Below, piece by piece: positions 7,601-15,537 of a stretch of 41,551 bases of DNA. The DNA comes from Deltaproteobacteria bacterium RBG_16_64_85. Lineage in GTDB: Bacteria; Desulfobacterota; Deferrimicrobia; Deferrimicrobiales; Deferrimicrobiaceae. The notes beneath the pieces were generated by a model, which was not told the origin of the DNA, did not search any database, and was given only the letters and a program-made list of their open reading frames with translations. The stretch covers positions 1 through 41,551 of the forward strand of contig MGQW01000013.1 in assembly GCA_001798885.1 (NCBI GenBank), written 5' to 3'. The position numbers and the translations under genes are program-made. How positions within the stretch are numbered: the first letter of the stretch is position 1; each line of letters starts with the position of its first letter.

Positions 7601-8954
7601 TTTCCTCGATCTCCTCGGACCGGGTACGCGCGACGCCCGACTCGAACGCCGCCCGCTCCACCGCCTCGGCCACCTTCGCGTGCATTTCCAGGTTGAGAAT
7701 GGAGGGGACCAGCTCGCCCGTATCGGCAAACGAGCTGATGGCCTTGGCCGCGGCGATCTTCATCCGGTTGTTGATCTTGCGCGCCCTTGCGTTCAGCGCC
7801 CCCCGGAAAACGCCGGGGAACGCGAGGGCGTTGTTGGCGCCCCGGCCGTCGGCGGCGAACGAGGCCCCTGCGGCCCGCGCCTCTTCGGGGAAGATCTCGG
7901 GCCTGGGATTGGACAGCGCCAGGATCACCTGCCCCTTGCGGATCATCTCCTTCTTGATCAGCCCGGGGACCCCCGTGGTGGCGATGACGATGTCGGACGA
8001 CTCCATGATCTCCGGCAGGGTCACCGGCTTCCCGCCGATCTTCGAGAAGATCTCCTTCGCCGTGGGATTGATGTCGGTCCCCAGCATCTTGCGGACGCCG
8101 AAGGCCATCAGCAGCTTGGAGATCCCCATCCCGGCGGCGCCCAGGCCGACCATCCCCACGGTGTCGTTCTTCACCTGCATGCCGACGTACTTGCTGGCGT
8201 TCAGAAGCGCGGCGAGCACGACCACGGCGGTCCCGTGCTGGTCGTCGTGCAGAACCGGGATGTCGAGCATGGCGTCCAGCCGGTCCTCGATCTCGAAGCA
8301 CTCGGGCGCCTTGATGTCCTCCAGCTTGATGGCGCCGAACGTCGGTGCGATGGATGCGACCGTTCGGATGATCTCCTCGGTATCCTTCGACTGGATGAGG
8401 ATCGGAATGCCGTTGATCCCCACGAGCACGTCGAACAGGACCGCCTTCCCCTCCATCACCGGCATGCCGGGCACGGCCCCGATGTCCCCCAGCCCCAGGA
8501 TCGCCGTGCCGTTGGTCACGATCGCCACGGTGTTGCCGATGACGGTGTAATCGTAGGCGAGATCCGGCTTGCGGTGGATCAATTTGCAGACCTTGGCCAC
8601 GCCGGGCGTGTAGATCTTCCGCATCACGGAGATGCTGTCGACCGCCATGCGGGCCTTTACGGAGATCTTGCCGCCCTTGTGGAGCTCCAGGACGGGATCG
8701 ATGATGTCGGAGATGATAACGCCTTCGACCTTCCCCACCTCCTCCAGCACCGCCTGGAGGTGGGCGTCGTCGTCCACGAAGACCGTGAGGTCGCGGGTGT
8801 TGTACTCGAGCCCGTAGCCGACCAGCCGGATGTCGCCGATGTTCCCGCCGGCGGTGCCGATGGCGGAGGCGACCTTCCCGAGGAATCCGGGCTGGTCGAG
8901 GATCATCATCCGGATCGTCTTGACGCTCTTGTCGACGCCTTTTTCGATCTGCAT
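7596..8954 (-). CDS. NAD(P)-dependent malic enzyme with N-terminal ACT domain
   Basis: Malic enzyme converts malate to pyruvate and CO2 with reduction of NAD(P). The 452-residue protein has an ACT domain (about residues 10-85, beginning TIRMMILDQPGFLGKVASAIG), which suggests allosteric control by an amino acid or similar ligand. The malic domain follows (TPGVAKVCKLI, NGTAILGLGDIG, FEIEDRLD, HDDQHGTAVV), then the NAD-binding domain with GLGAAGMGISKLL. The NAD/NADP preference cannot be decided here. There is no Shine-Dalgarno site. A -10 hexamer lies only 6 nt before the ATG, so the mRNA is probably leaderless. The TAG stop sits in the target duplication of the MITE, which left the reading frame intact. 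Confidence 0.96.
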   Translation of the reverse strand: MQIEKGVDKSVKTIRMMILDQPGFLGKVASAIGTAGGNIGDIRLVGYGLEYNTRDLTVFVDDDAHLQAVLEEVGKVEGVIISDIIDPVLELHKGGKISVKARMAVDSISVMRKIYTPGVAKVCKLIHRKPDLAYDYTVIGNTVAIVTNGTAILGLGDIGAVPGMPVMEGKAVLFDVLVGINGIPILIQSKDTEEIIRTVASIAPTFGAIKLEDIKAPECFEIEDRLDAMLDIPVLHDDQHGTAVVVLAALLNASKYVGMQVKNDTVGMVGLGAAGMGISKLLMAFGVRKMLGTDINPTAKEIFSKIGGKPVTLPEIMESSDIVIATTGVPGLIKKEMIRKGQVILALSNPRPEIFPEEARAAGASFAADGRGANNALAFPGVFRGALNARARKINNRMKIAAAKAISSFADTGELVPSILNLEMHAKVAEAVERAAFESGVARTRSEEIEET

Positions 8955-8960
8955 CGCCCC

Positions 8961-8990
8961 ATCTTATCTTCCGGGATTCTTCTTTGTCAA
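8961..8990 (-). promoter_or_regulatory. Sigma-70 promoter of malic enzyme gene
   Basis: On the minus strand a perfect TTGACA (8990-8985) is followed by an 18-bp spacer and TAAGAT (8966-8961). Only 6 nt separate the -10 from the ATG at 8954, which puts the expected start of transcription on the A of the start codon. Confidence 0.7.
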
Positions 8991-9013
8991 ACCGGCGCGG
9001 GAAAAGGTAAAAT
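8984..9013 (+). promoter_or_regulatory. Sigma-70 promoter of zinc-ribbon/ino1 operon
   Basis: TTGTCA (8984-8989), an 18-bp spacer and TAAAAT (9008-9013), each one base from consensus. The -35 overlaps the malic enzyme -35 almost completely (TTTGTCAAA read both ways). The ATG at 9021 is 7 nt past the -10, again predicting a leaderless mRNA. Confidence 0.65.
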
Positions 9014-9020
9014 GGCTCCG

Positions 9021-9215
9021 ATGATTCTCACTTGCACCGCCTGTTCCGCGCAGAATTTCGTCTCCGACGAACGGAAGGCCGTGGCGGAGATACCCGCCTG
9101 CTGCTGGAAGTGCGGGGAGCCGCTGCCGCGGGCGGATGAAACCGGATCCGGGACGGTTGAATCCAACAAGGGCGCTCGTAAATCCAACTCATCGGGGAGC
9201 ATGGAGAATGCCTAA
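9021..9215 (+). CDS. Small zinc-ribbon protein (MJ0042-like)
   Basis: A 64-residue protein. MILTCTACSAQNF supplies one Cys-x2-Cys knuckle (C5, C8) and CCWKCGEPLP the second (C28, C31). This resembles the MJ0042/zinc-ribbon domain that in longer proteins sits at the extreme N-terminus. The C-terminal half is polar and probably disordered. An ATG at 9012 is in frame but lies inside the -10 hexamer, so 9021 is the better start. The stop overlaps the ino1 start (ATGCCTAA), giving translational coupling. The function is unknown; a metal- or redox-sensing partner of the inositol gene is only a guess. Confidence 0.6.
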   Translation: MILTCTACSAQNFVSDERKAVAEIPACCWKCGEPLPRADETGSGTVESNKGARKSNSSGSMENA

Positions 9216-10362
9216 GATACGCATCGCTGTGGCCGGCGTGGGAAACTGCGCCAGCGCCCTGCTGCAGGGGATCGAATATTACCGGAACATCGCCAGGATG
9301 GCCGCAGGCGCGTTCATCCCGGGCCTGATGAATCCCGATATCGGGGGATACCTTCCGGGGGACATCGAGGTCGTGGCGGCGTTCGACATCGACCGAAGGA
9401 AGGTGGGGCGTCCTGTCGGGGAGGCGATCTTCGCCCCCCCCAACTGCACCAAGAAGTTCGTCCCCGACATGCCCGGCGGCGGGCCGGTCGTCCGGATGGC
9501 CCCCGTGCTCGACGGCGTGGCGCCGCACATGCGCGACTACCCGGAGGACCAGACGTTTCTCCCCGCGGACGAGCCGCCGTGCGACGTGGAAAGCCTGCTG
9601 CGCGAATCCGGCGCGGAGATCCTCGTCAGCTATCTGCCGGTGGGCTCCGAGGAGGCCACCCGTTTCTACGCCGAGGCCTGCCTCGCCGCCGGCGTCTCCC
9701 TCGTGAACTGCATCCCCGTGTTCATCGCCTCCGACCCGGCGTGGTCGGAGCGGTTCCGGCAACGGGGGATCCCCATCATCGGGGACGACATCAAGTCGCA
9801 GCTGGGGGCCACGATCGTGCACCGGGCGCTCGCCCGCCTGTTCTCCGAACGGGGGATCCGGGTGCAGCGGACGTATCAGCTGAACACCGGGGGGAACACC
9901 GACTTCCTCAACATGCTGTCCCGCCAGCGGCTCCAGTCGAAGAAGATCTCGAAGACGGAGGCCGTGACCTCGGTGCTCACGCACAATATCGCGGACGAGG
10001 ACATCCACATCGGGCCGTCGGACTACGTCCCCTGGCAAAAGGACAACAAGCTCTGCTTCCTGAGGATCGAGGGGGAGGGGTTCGGGGGGCTGCCGGTCGA
10101 GGTCGAGTTGCGCCTGTCGGTGACCGACTCGCCGAACAGCGCCGGGGTGGGGATCGACGCGATCCGGCTCTGCCGGCTCGGAAGGGACATGGGGCTTTCC
10201 GGTCCGATGCTCGCCCCCTCGGCCTACTTCATGAAGCACCCGCCCGTCCAGCTGCCGGACGACGAGGCGCGGCGGGAACTCGAGGAGTTCATCGCGGACT
10301 ACCGGGCCTGGCGGCGCTCGACAGCAGCCTCGCCCACAACGAAGTGCACCTCTCCCACGTAA
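9208..10362 (+). CDS. ino1: Inositol-3-phosphate synthase
   Basis: This enzyme isomerises glucose-6-phosphate to inositol-3-phosphate using tightly bound NAD. The 384-residue product has an N-terminal Rossmann motif (IRIAVAGVGNCASALLQG), IGDDIKSQLGAT near residue 193, the family hallmark QLNTGGNTDFLNM near residue 228, and the SDYVPWQKDNK segment. Length and order match the bacterial/archaeal-type synthases of about 360-390 residues. I choose ATG 9208 over an in-frame ATG at 9136 because the protein then begins at the Rossmann strand and the zinc-ribbon reading frame is kept. It points to inositol-based lipids or solutes, uncommon in proteobacteria. Its 3' end overlaps the convergent glycosyltransferase gene by 74 bp. 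Confidence 0.95.
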   Translation: MPKIRIAVAGVGNCASALLQGIEYYRNIARMAAGAFIPGLMNPDIGGYLPGDIEVVAAFDIDRRKVGRPVGEAIFAPPNCTKKFVPDMPGGGPVVRMAPVLDGVAPHMRDYPEDQTFLPADEPPCDVESLLRESGAEILVSYLPVGSEEATRFYAEACLAAGVSLVNCIPVFIASDPAWSERFRQRGIPIIGDDIKSQLGATIVHRALARLFSERGIRVQRTYQLNTGGNTDFLNMLSRQRLQSKKISKTEAVTSVLTHNIADEDIHIGPSDYVPWQKDNKLCFLRIEGEGFGGLPVEVELRLSVTDSPNSAGVGIDAIRLCRLGRDMGLSGPMLAPSAYFMKHPPVQLPDDEARRELEEFIADYRAWRRSTAASPTTKCTSPT

Positions 10363-11464
10363 ACCGCGCGGCGATCCGCTTCCCTTCCTCCGCAAGACGC
10401 GCCCGCAGGGTTTCCTCGAGACAAACGGCCCGCATCGCCCCGGCCAGCCCTGTTTTCGCCTTGGGTGCATAGGTCACGCCGCCGCCTTCCGAACGGATCG
10501 TCTCTCCCCAGAATCCCGCACGGGGGACGATCACCGGTTTCCCCGCGGCCATCGCTTCCAGGGGAACGAGCCCGAACGATTCGTAAGAGGACGGACAAAG
10601 AACCGCGTCCGCGGCGGAAAAGAGCGCGGGCATTTCCGCGTGGGGAACCGGCCCGGCGCAGGCGGCTCCTTCGGGCAACAGGGCTGCAGGAAGCTTCTGC
10701 CCCGCGACGAGGAGGCGCAGCCGGTTTCCTTCCTCCGCCCGGAGAGCCCGGAACGCCTCGATGGCGGAGACGACGTTTTTCCCCGGATCCTCGCGGGCGG
10801 CGAGCAGGAACAGGAAGGCGCCGGCGGGGATGCCGCGCTTTTGCCGCGCTCCCGCCCGCGGGGGAGGGTTCCGGAAGGCGTCGTCGACGCCCGGCGGGAT
10901 GACCGTCCCCTTCCCCGCCACGGCGGGAAAGATCTCCCTCGTGCCTGCAAGGTCGTCTTCGGAGAAGCAGACCACGCGGGAAACCTCGCGGGCCAACCGT
11001 TTCTCGGCTTCCCTCCGGATGGCGGGGAGGGCCTGAGGGGGCGTGCCGGCGGAGCCTGCCTTGCGCGCTTCGATCGTGTGATACGCGAACGCCGCCGGGC
11101 GCAGCCCCGATTCGAGGGACGCGATTCCCGACATCCAGTAGTGGGCGGAGACGACGTCATAGGCCGTCCGGCCGGCGGCCAGAAGTTCCCTCGCCTTTCG
11201 GACGAATCGCGGGAGGGCATCCCACGCCGACTCGCGGGAAACCGGAACCCGCCAGCCGCATGGAAGGTGGACGATCCTGACGCCGGGAAACGGGCGGGTG
11301 ATTTCGACCCCCGTCCCCTTCCCCCGCGTGAGCACGTCCGTCCGGAACCCGTGGGCCGCAAGCCCCGGAAGGAGGCTCCTCAGGAAGACGTTCATTCCGC
11401 CCGACAGGCCGACGCCGGGCTCCTCCATCGGGCACGTGTGGTAGGAGAAAAGAAGGTGGTTCAC
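10289..11464 (-). CDS. Family 4 glycosyltransferase (GT-B)
   Basis: A 391-residue GT4-type retaining glycosyltransferase. The N-terminal acceptor domain has the Gly-rich turn GVGLSGGMNVFLRSLLPGLA. The C-terminal donor domain shows FLLAAREDPGKNVVSAIEAF and the nucleotide-sugar signature CPSSYESFGLVPLEAMAAGKPVI, whose EX7E pair binds the donor. GTG start codon overlaps the stop of the upstream acyltransferase (GTGA), so they are translated together. Members include MshA and PimA, which use inositol phosphates as acceptors. Because ino1 is the convergent neighbour, an inositol-linked acceptor is an attractive but unproven idea. Confidence 0.9.
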   Translation of the reverse strand: MNHLLFSYHTCPMEEPGVGLSGGMNVFLRSLLPGLAAHGFRTDVLTRGKGTGVEITRPFPGVRIVHLPCGWRVPVSRESAWDALPRFVRKARELLAAGRTAYDVVSAHYWMSGIASLESGLRPAAFAYHTIEARKAGSAGTPPQALPAIRREAEKRLAREVSRVVCFSEDDLAGTREIFPAVAGKGTVIPPGVDDAFRNPPPRAGARQKRGIPAGAFLFLLAAREDPGKNVVSAIEAFRALRAEEGNRLRLLVAGQKLPAALLPEGAACAGPVPHAEMPALFSAADAVLCPSSYESFGLVPLEAMAAGKPVIVPRAGFWGETIRSEGGGVTYAPKAKTGLAGAMRAVCLEETLRARLAEEGKRIAARFTWERCTSLWARLLSSAARPGSPR

Positions 11465-12456
11465 GGGAAAGAAAGGGTCGCGCGGTACACGATCCGGTCC
11501 TGGCCCCCCAGGTCGTACTTGTATCTCTCCCGTCCTCGGAGAAAATCGTACTCCTTGAGTCCCCTCCCGATCGCGTCCTCTACGCAGCGCGCCAGCAGGA
11601 CCATGCCCGGGCTCATGCGGCCGCCGGCCTCGGGGTCGAACCCCGAATTGTAGAGGAGAAGGGCCCTGTCGGTCTCGATCTGGAACGCCGATGCGATGTC
11701 TCCCCCCGCGCCGCTCAGGAACGCCAGTCGCAGCCAGCCTGCGGAGAAGAACCCTTGCGCCACCTCGCGGAAGAACTCCGCCATCCGGTCGTCCATGAAC
11801 CGCCGTTTCTCGGGATGGCTCCTGCGGTGCAGTTCCAGGAAGGATGGGAAGTCCCGCGAGAGCTCCTCCGCCGTCCCGGTCACGCGGAACGATAGCCGCG
11901 GCTCCGCCTCCCCGGCACGGCGGAGCTTGCGCCGCAGTTCGTGCCGCTCCTTCTTGTCAAGCTGCCCGAGGTAATCGTCGAAGCTCTCCGGGAGACGGAG
12001 GAAGGGGGAACGGTCCGCCTCCTCCGCGAAAAAAGCGATCCCCCGCTCGCCGCAGATCCCGGGGAGGAGGGAGAGGGAAGGCGACCCCTCGACCACGCTC
12101 GGCAGATGAAGCGGACCCTCCGCCAGCATTTCCGGCGGGGACCGCAGGAGTTCCGCCCAGAACTCCCCTTCCATCCCCGCAGCCACCACCGCGTCCAGGG
12201 AATCGGACACCCGATCGCTGCCGAGAAGCTCCCACCCTTCCGACTCCGCGCGCCGGCACAGGAACAGGAAGCCCTCGGCTCTCCCCCCCCGCTCCCACCT
12301 CGCGATGCGCAGGGGACGGCCGGCCGCGAACGTTTTTACCCAGGGAACCAGGAAGCGGCGGGAAAGAAAGGGGGAGGGGCGGACGGAGCGCGCAAGGACG
12401 TCGTCCCACTCTTCGAAGGAGATGTCCTCGATCCGATCCTTGACGAGAAGACCCAT
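11461..12456 (-). CDS. CelD/FemAB-like GNAT acyltransferase
   Basis: A 331-residue protein of the double-GNAT (Acetyltransf_6, CelD/BcsL) type, related to FemAB aminoacyl transferases. The C-terminal GNAT half is the clearest: LDKKERHELRRKLRRA near residue 160, then SFLELHRRSHPEKRRFM, GGDIASAFQIETDRALLLYNSGFDP and GLKEYDFLRGRERYKYDLG. Such enzymes acylate or aminoacylate exopolysaccharide, cell-wall or lipid precursors and are cytoplasmic. Upstream by 9 bp is a lipoprotein gene; downstream a GT4 gene overlaps by 4 bp. The trio looks like a small glycoconjugate-modification operon. The donor and acceptor cannot be read from the sequence. Confidence 0.75.
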   Translation of the reverse strand: MGLLVKDRIEDISFEEWDDVLARSVRPSPFLSRRFLVPWVKTFAAGRPLRIARWERGGRAEGFLFLCRRAESEGWELLGSDRVSDSLDAVVAAGMEGEFWAELLRSPPEMLAEGPLHLPSVVEGSPSLSLLPGICGERGIAFFAEEADRSPFLRLPESFDDYLGQLDKKERHELRRKLRRAGEAEPRLSFRVTGTAEELSRDFPSFLELHRRSHPEKRRFMDDRMAEFFREVAQGFFSAGWLRLAFLSGAGGDIASAFQIETDRALLLYNSGFDPEAGGRMSPGMVLLARCVEDAIGRGLKEYDFLRGRERYKYDLGGQDRIVYRATLSFP

Positions 12457-12465
12457 CCGTATTCT

Positions 12466-13086
12466 TTATTTCGGAGCGGAGACCACCCCCGCCTCCAGCA
12501 GGCGGCGCGCCGCTTCATCGGCGGCGGCGTTGGCCGCGCCGATGAGCGCCTGTCGGGCGCCCTCCGGGGTGGTGAAGAGATCCGTGAACCCGTAGGTGGA
12601 GGAGACCGTGCTGGCCCATCCCGCCGGTGCGGCCGGACCGGCCCCGTGGATCTTCAGGGTCGTGCCCGCCTCCGCCTCCACCTTGAGCGTGCCGACGCGC
12701 TTGAAGTTGACGCGAAATTCCTCCACGCTGCCCCACACCCTTGCGGGAACGCCGGAGGGGATTTCCGCCTCCCCGGCTACGCGGACCGCGGCGATCCCCT
12801 TTTCCGCAAGGGCGCCCGCGATCAGGTCGGCCATCGCCTTGCCGGGATTCCCCTTCCACACGATCGACCGGACATGGTCGAAATCACGCCCGATCTCATA
12901 CGAGGGATCCCCCGACCAGGAAAAATCGGACACGGCGACCGCCGGGGCCCCCGCCGCGCCGGGGGGAGCCTGTGACGCCTTGCGCGAAAGTTCTCCCGGA
13001 ACGGTTAGCACACTCCCCGTGACGCACCCGGACAGGGTCCCCCACAGGATCAGCGGAAAAATCCACGAGCGATGAATGCGTTTCAC
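12466..13086 (-). CDS. Putative lipoprotein of unknown function
   Basis: A 206-residue protein with a short basic start, a hydrophobic stretch and a lipobox TLSGC (Cys21), so probably lipid-anchored. The mature part has VAVSDFSWSG and a helix GKAMADLIAGALAEKGI. A beta-rich middle (VPARVWGSVEEFRVNFKR) and a C-terminal Ala-rich helix follow. The overall pattern resembles YajG-type or transporter-auxiliary lipoproteins that give paired strands around a helix, but I cannot assign a family firmly. It starts at GTG behind GGGAG, and is the first gene of the minus-strand group with the acyltransferase and GT4 genes. Confidence 0.7.
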   Translation of the reverse strand: MKRIHRSWIFPLILWGTLSGCVTGSVLTVPGELSRKASQAPPGAAGAPAVAVSDFSWSGDPSYEIGRDFDHVRSIVWKGNPGKAMADLIAGALAEKGIAAVRVAGEAEIPSGVPARVWGSVEEFRVNFKRVGTLKVEAEAGTTLKIHGAGPAAPAGWASTVSSTYGFTDLFTTPEGARQALIGAANAAADEAARRLLEAGVVSAPK

Positions 13087-13139
13087 GTTTTCTCCCGTTC
13101 GAACAAGATTTGCCGGCAGGAACGCGGTGAACCTTCCCT

Positions 13140-13168
13140 AATTTATGCCATGCGCCGCGAGGTTTCAA
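13140..13168 (-). promoter_or_regulatory. Sigma-70-like promoter of the lipoprotein operon
   Basis: On the minus strand TTGAAA (13168-13163), a 17-bp spacer and TAAATT (13145-13140). The -35 misses consensus by one base and the -10 by two. Transcription would begin near 13133, about 47 nt before the GTG at 13086. Confidence 0.45.
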
Positions 13169-13243
13169 CGGAAACTCCGGCCCTTTCGCCTTGAAATCCG
13201 GTCTTCCGTTGACGTATCGTGAAGGGCACCGAAAGGAGGTTCG

Positions 13244-14446
13244 ATGCCCGTATCCCCGGAAATCCGGGAGGCGATCCGTCAAGGGTCCTGGATCCGGAAG
13301 ATGTTCGAGGAAGGCGCCTTTCTGAAGGCGAAAAAGGGGCTGGAAAACGTCTTCGATTTCTCCCTCGGGAACCCGTACGGCGATCCTCCGCCCCTGCTGG
13401 CGCTGGAACTTGCCCGGCTTGCCGCGAACCCGCCGCCGGACCTTCACAAGTACATGCCGAACGCCGGGTTCCCGGATGTCCGCCAGCGCGTGGCGGAAGA
13501 CCTTCTGAAAACCACCGGGCTCGCCTACGCCCCGGGGCTGGTCGTGATGACCGTCGGGGCCGCGGGGGCGCTCAACGTGGCGCTGCGGGCGATCCTGTCT
13601 CCCGGCGACGAGGTGATCGTCATCGCCCCCTATTTCGTCGAATACCTTTTCTACGTCCGCAACGCGGGCGGGGTCCCGGTCGTTGCGCAATCCGCCGACG
13701 ATTTCCAGCTCGACCTCGAGGCGATCCGCGCGGCGATCACCGGACGGACGAAAGCCCTCCTCCTCAACACCCCCAACAACCCGACCGGGGCGGTCTACCC
13801 GGCCGATTCGCTCCGGGGGCTCTCCCGCGTCCTCTCGGAGGGAGAGGTGCGCACGGGAGGGCCGATCTACGTCCTCTCCGACGAGCCGTACCGGAAAATC
13901 GTCTATCCCGAGGCGGTCTTTTCTCCGCCGGCCGCCTCGCTGCGCAATACGCTCGTGGCCTATTCCCACTCCAAGGACCTGAACCTCCCGGGGGAGAGGA
14001 TCGGATACCTCGCCGTCAGCCCGCGCGCGGCGGACGCCGCCGAGCTGGCCGACGCCTGCGTGTTCTGCAACCGCGTGCTCGGGTTCGTCAACGCCCCTTC
14101 CCTCATGCAGCGGGTGGTTGCCGGGTTCCAGGGGATCGAGGCCGACCTGTCGGTCTATCGCCGGAACCGGGAAATGCTCCTCACGACCCTTCTGGGGTCG
14201 GGATTCTCCGTCGTTCCGCCCGGCGGCGCGTTCTACCTCTTTCCGCGGTCGCCCGTCGAGGACGAGATGAGGTTCCTCGCGGCGGCGCGGGAGGAAAACG
14301 TCCTGGCGGTGCCGGGGAGCGGCTTCGGCCGCAAGGGATATTTCCGGATCGCCTACTGCGTGGACCCGGAGACGGTCGAGCGTTCGCTGCCTGCGTGGAA
14401 AAGGCTGGGGAGCCGCTTCTTCGGGAGGAAGGGAGGGCGGGGTTGA
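13244..14446 (+). CDS. PLP-dependent class I/II aminotransferase
   Basis: A 400-residue fold-type I aminotransferase. Recognisable parts are FSLGNPYGDPP near the N-terminus, VMTVGAAGALNVALRAIL (cofactor phosphate region), LLLNTPNNPTGAVYP with the Asn that contacts PLP, SDEPYRKIVY with the Asp-x-x-Tyr pair, and SHSKDLNLPGERIGYLA carrying the Schiff-base Lys. The substrate is probably aspartate or another 2-oxoacid/amino acid pair; sequence does not decide. ATG follows AAAGGAGG at ideal spacing. hisC starts within its stop codon (TTGA), so the two aminotransferases are translated in tandem. Confidence 0.93.
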   Translation: MPVSPEIREAIRQGSWIRKMFEEGAFLKAKKGLENVFDFSLGNPYGDPPPLLALELARLAANPPPDLHKYMPNAGFPDVRQRVAEDLLKTTGLAYAPGLVVMTVGAAGALNVALRAILSPGDEVIVIAPYFVEYLFYVRNAGGVPVVAQSADDFQLDLEAIRAAITGRTKALLLNTPNNPTGAVYPADSLRGLSRVLSEGEVRTGGPIYVLSDEPYRKIVYPEAVFSPPAASLRNTLVAYSHSKDLNLPGERIGYLAVSPRAADAAELADACVFCNRVLGFVNAPSLMQRVVAGFQGIEADLSVYRRNREMLLTTLLGSGFSVVPPGGAFYLFPRSPVEDEMRFLAAAREENVLAVPGSGFGRKGYFRIAYCVDPETVERSLPAWKRLGSRFFGRKGGRG

Positions 14447-15537
14447 CCGCTGCGTTCCGGAAAAACATCGATCGCATGAAAGGATACCAGCCCGGCGAGC
14501 AGCCGCAGGAGGGCGGGTTCATCAAGCTCAACACGAACGAGAACCCCTATCCGCCCTCCCCGCGGGTCCGGCGGGCCATCCTGTCCGAGGCGAAGGACTC
14601 CCTTCGCCTGTATCCCGACCCCGGCGCGACGACGCTCCGCCGGAAGGCCGCGCTCGTTTACGGGTTCGACCTGTCGCAGGTGATCGCGGGAAACGGGTCG
14701 GACGACCTCCTGGCCATGATCGCCCGCGCCTTCATCGGGGAAAAGGACGCGCTCTGCTGCCCCGTCCCGACGTACACGCTCTACGACACCCTCGTGCGGA
14801 TCCAGGGGGGGAAGATTCTCGGCATCCCCTATCCGGACGATTATTCCCTCCCGCGGGGCATCTTCCGCGCCCGGGCGAACGTCGCGATGGTGGCCAGCCC
14901 CAACTCCCCCTCGGGGACCACGGTCCCGCTCTCGGTTCTCTCCCGCCTCGCCGACTGCGTCCCCGGCGTGCTCGTCGTCGACGAAGCATACGCCGACTTC
15001 GCGGAGGAAAACGCCCTCTCGCTGGCCCGGGAACGGGAGAACGTGATCGTGCTGCGGACCTTTTCCAAGTCGTTTTCCCTGGCCGGGATGCGGATCGGAC
15101 TGGGGTTTGCGCACCCCCGGATCATCGAGGGGCTTTTCAAGGTGAAGGACTCCTACAACCTGAACCGCCTGAGCATCGCCGCCGGAGAGGCGGCGCTTTC
15201 GGACATCGCCTGGATGGAGCGGAATGCGGCGAGGGTCCGGAAGACCAGGGAGCGGCTGGTTGCCGGCCTGCCGGCGGTCGGATTCGCGCCGTTCCCCTCG
15301 CAATCCAACTTCGTGCTTGCCCGAAGGGAGGGGGGGAAACCCGCGGGGCCGGTCTACGAGGCGCTAAAGGAGCGGAAGATCCTGGTGCGCCATTTCGACA
15401 CTCCGCGGCTGGCCGACTGCCTGCGCATCACGGTCGGCACCGATGGCGAGATCGATGCGCTGCTGACGGCGTTGGCGGGCGGCTCTACAGCGTCACAATC
15501 CAGTTGCCGCCCTCGCGGTTCCGCCATGCGGCGGTGA
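14443..15537 (+). CDS. hisC: Histidinol-phosphate aminotransferase
   Basis: HisC transfers an amino group from glutamate to imidazole-acetol phosphate in histidine synthesis and can also act on aromatic 2-oxoacids. I choose the TTG at 14443, overlapping the upstream TGA, because it gives the family N-terminus FRKNIDRMKGYQPGEQ and is preceded by GGAGGG-like purines; ATG 14476 would cut this off. The 364-residue protein shows KLNTNENPYPPSP, NGSDDLLAMIARAF, SPNSPSGTT, VVDEAYADF and the PLP lysine in RTFSKSFSLAGMRIG. No other his genes are nearby, so it may be a second HisC or serve tyrosine/phenylalanine synthesis. Its last 53 bp overlap the convergent gene. Confidence 0.93.
   Translation: MTAAFRKNIDRMKGYQPGEQPQEGGFIKLNTNENPYPPSPRVRRAILSEAKDSLRLYPDPGATTLRRKAALVYGFDLSQVIAGNGSDDLLAMIARAFIGEKDALCCPVPTYTLYDTLVRIQGGKILGIPYPDDYSLPRGIFRARANVAMVASPNSPSGTTVPLSVLSRLADCVPGVLVVDEAYADFAEENALSLARERENVIVLRTFSKSFSLAGMRIGLGFAHPRIIEGLFKVKDSYNLNRLSIAAGEAALSDIAWMERNAARVRKTRERLVAGLPAVGFAPFPSQSNFVLARREGGKPAGPVYEALKERKILVRHFDTPRLADCLRITVGTDGEIDALLTALAGGSTASQSSCRPRGSAMRR

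Noticed and set aside
9208-12456. Mycothiol synthesis genes (ino1, MshA-like GT4, GNAT as MshD)
   Set aside because: The acyltransferase is of CelD/FemAB type and not MshD type, and no MshB or MshC homologue is present. The resemblance to MshA is only at GT4 family level.
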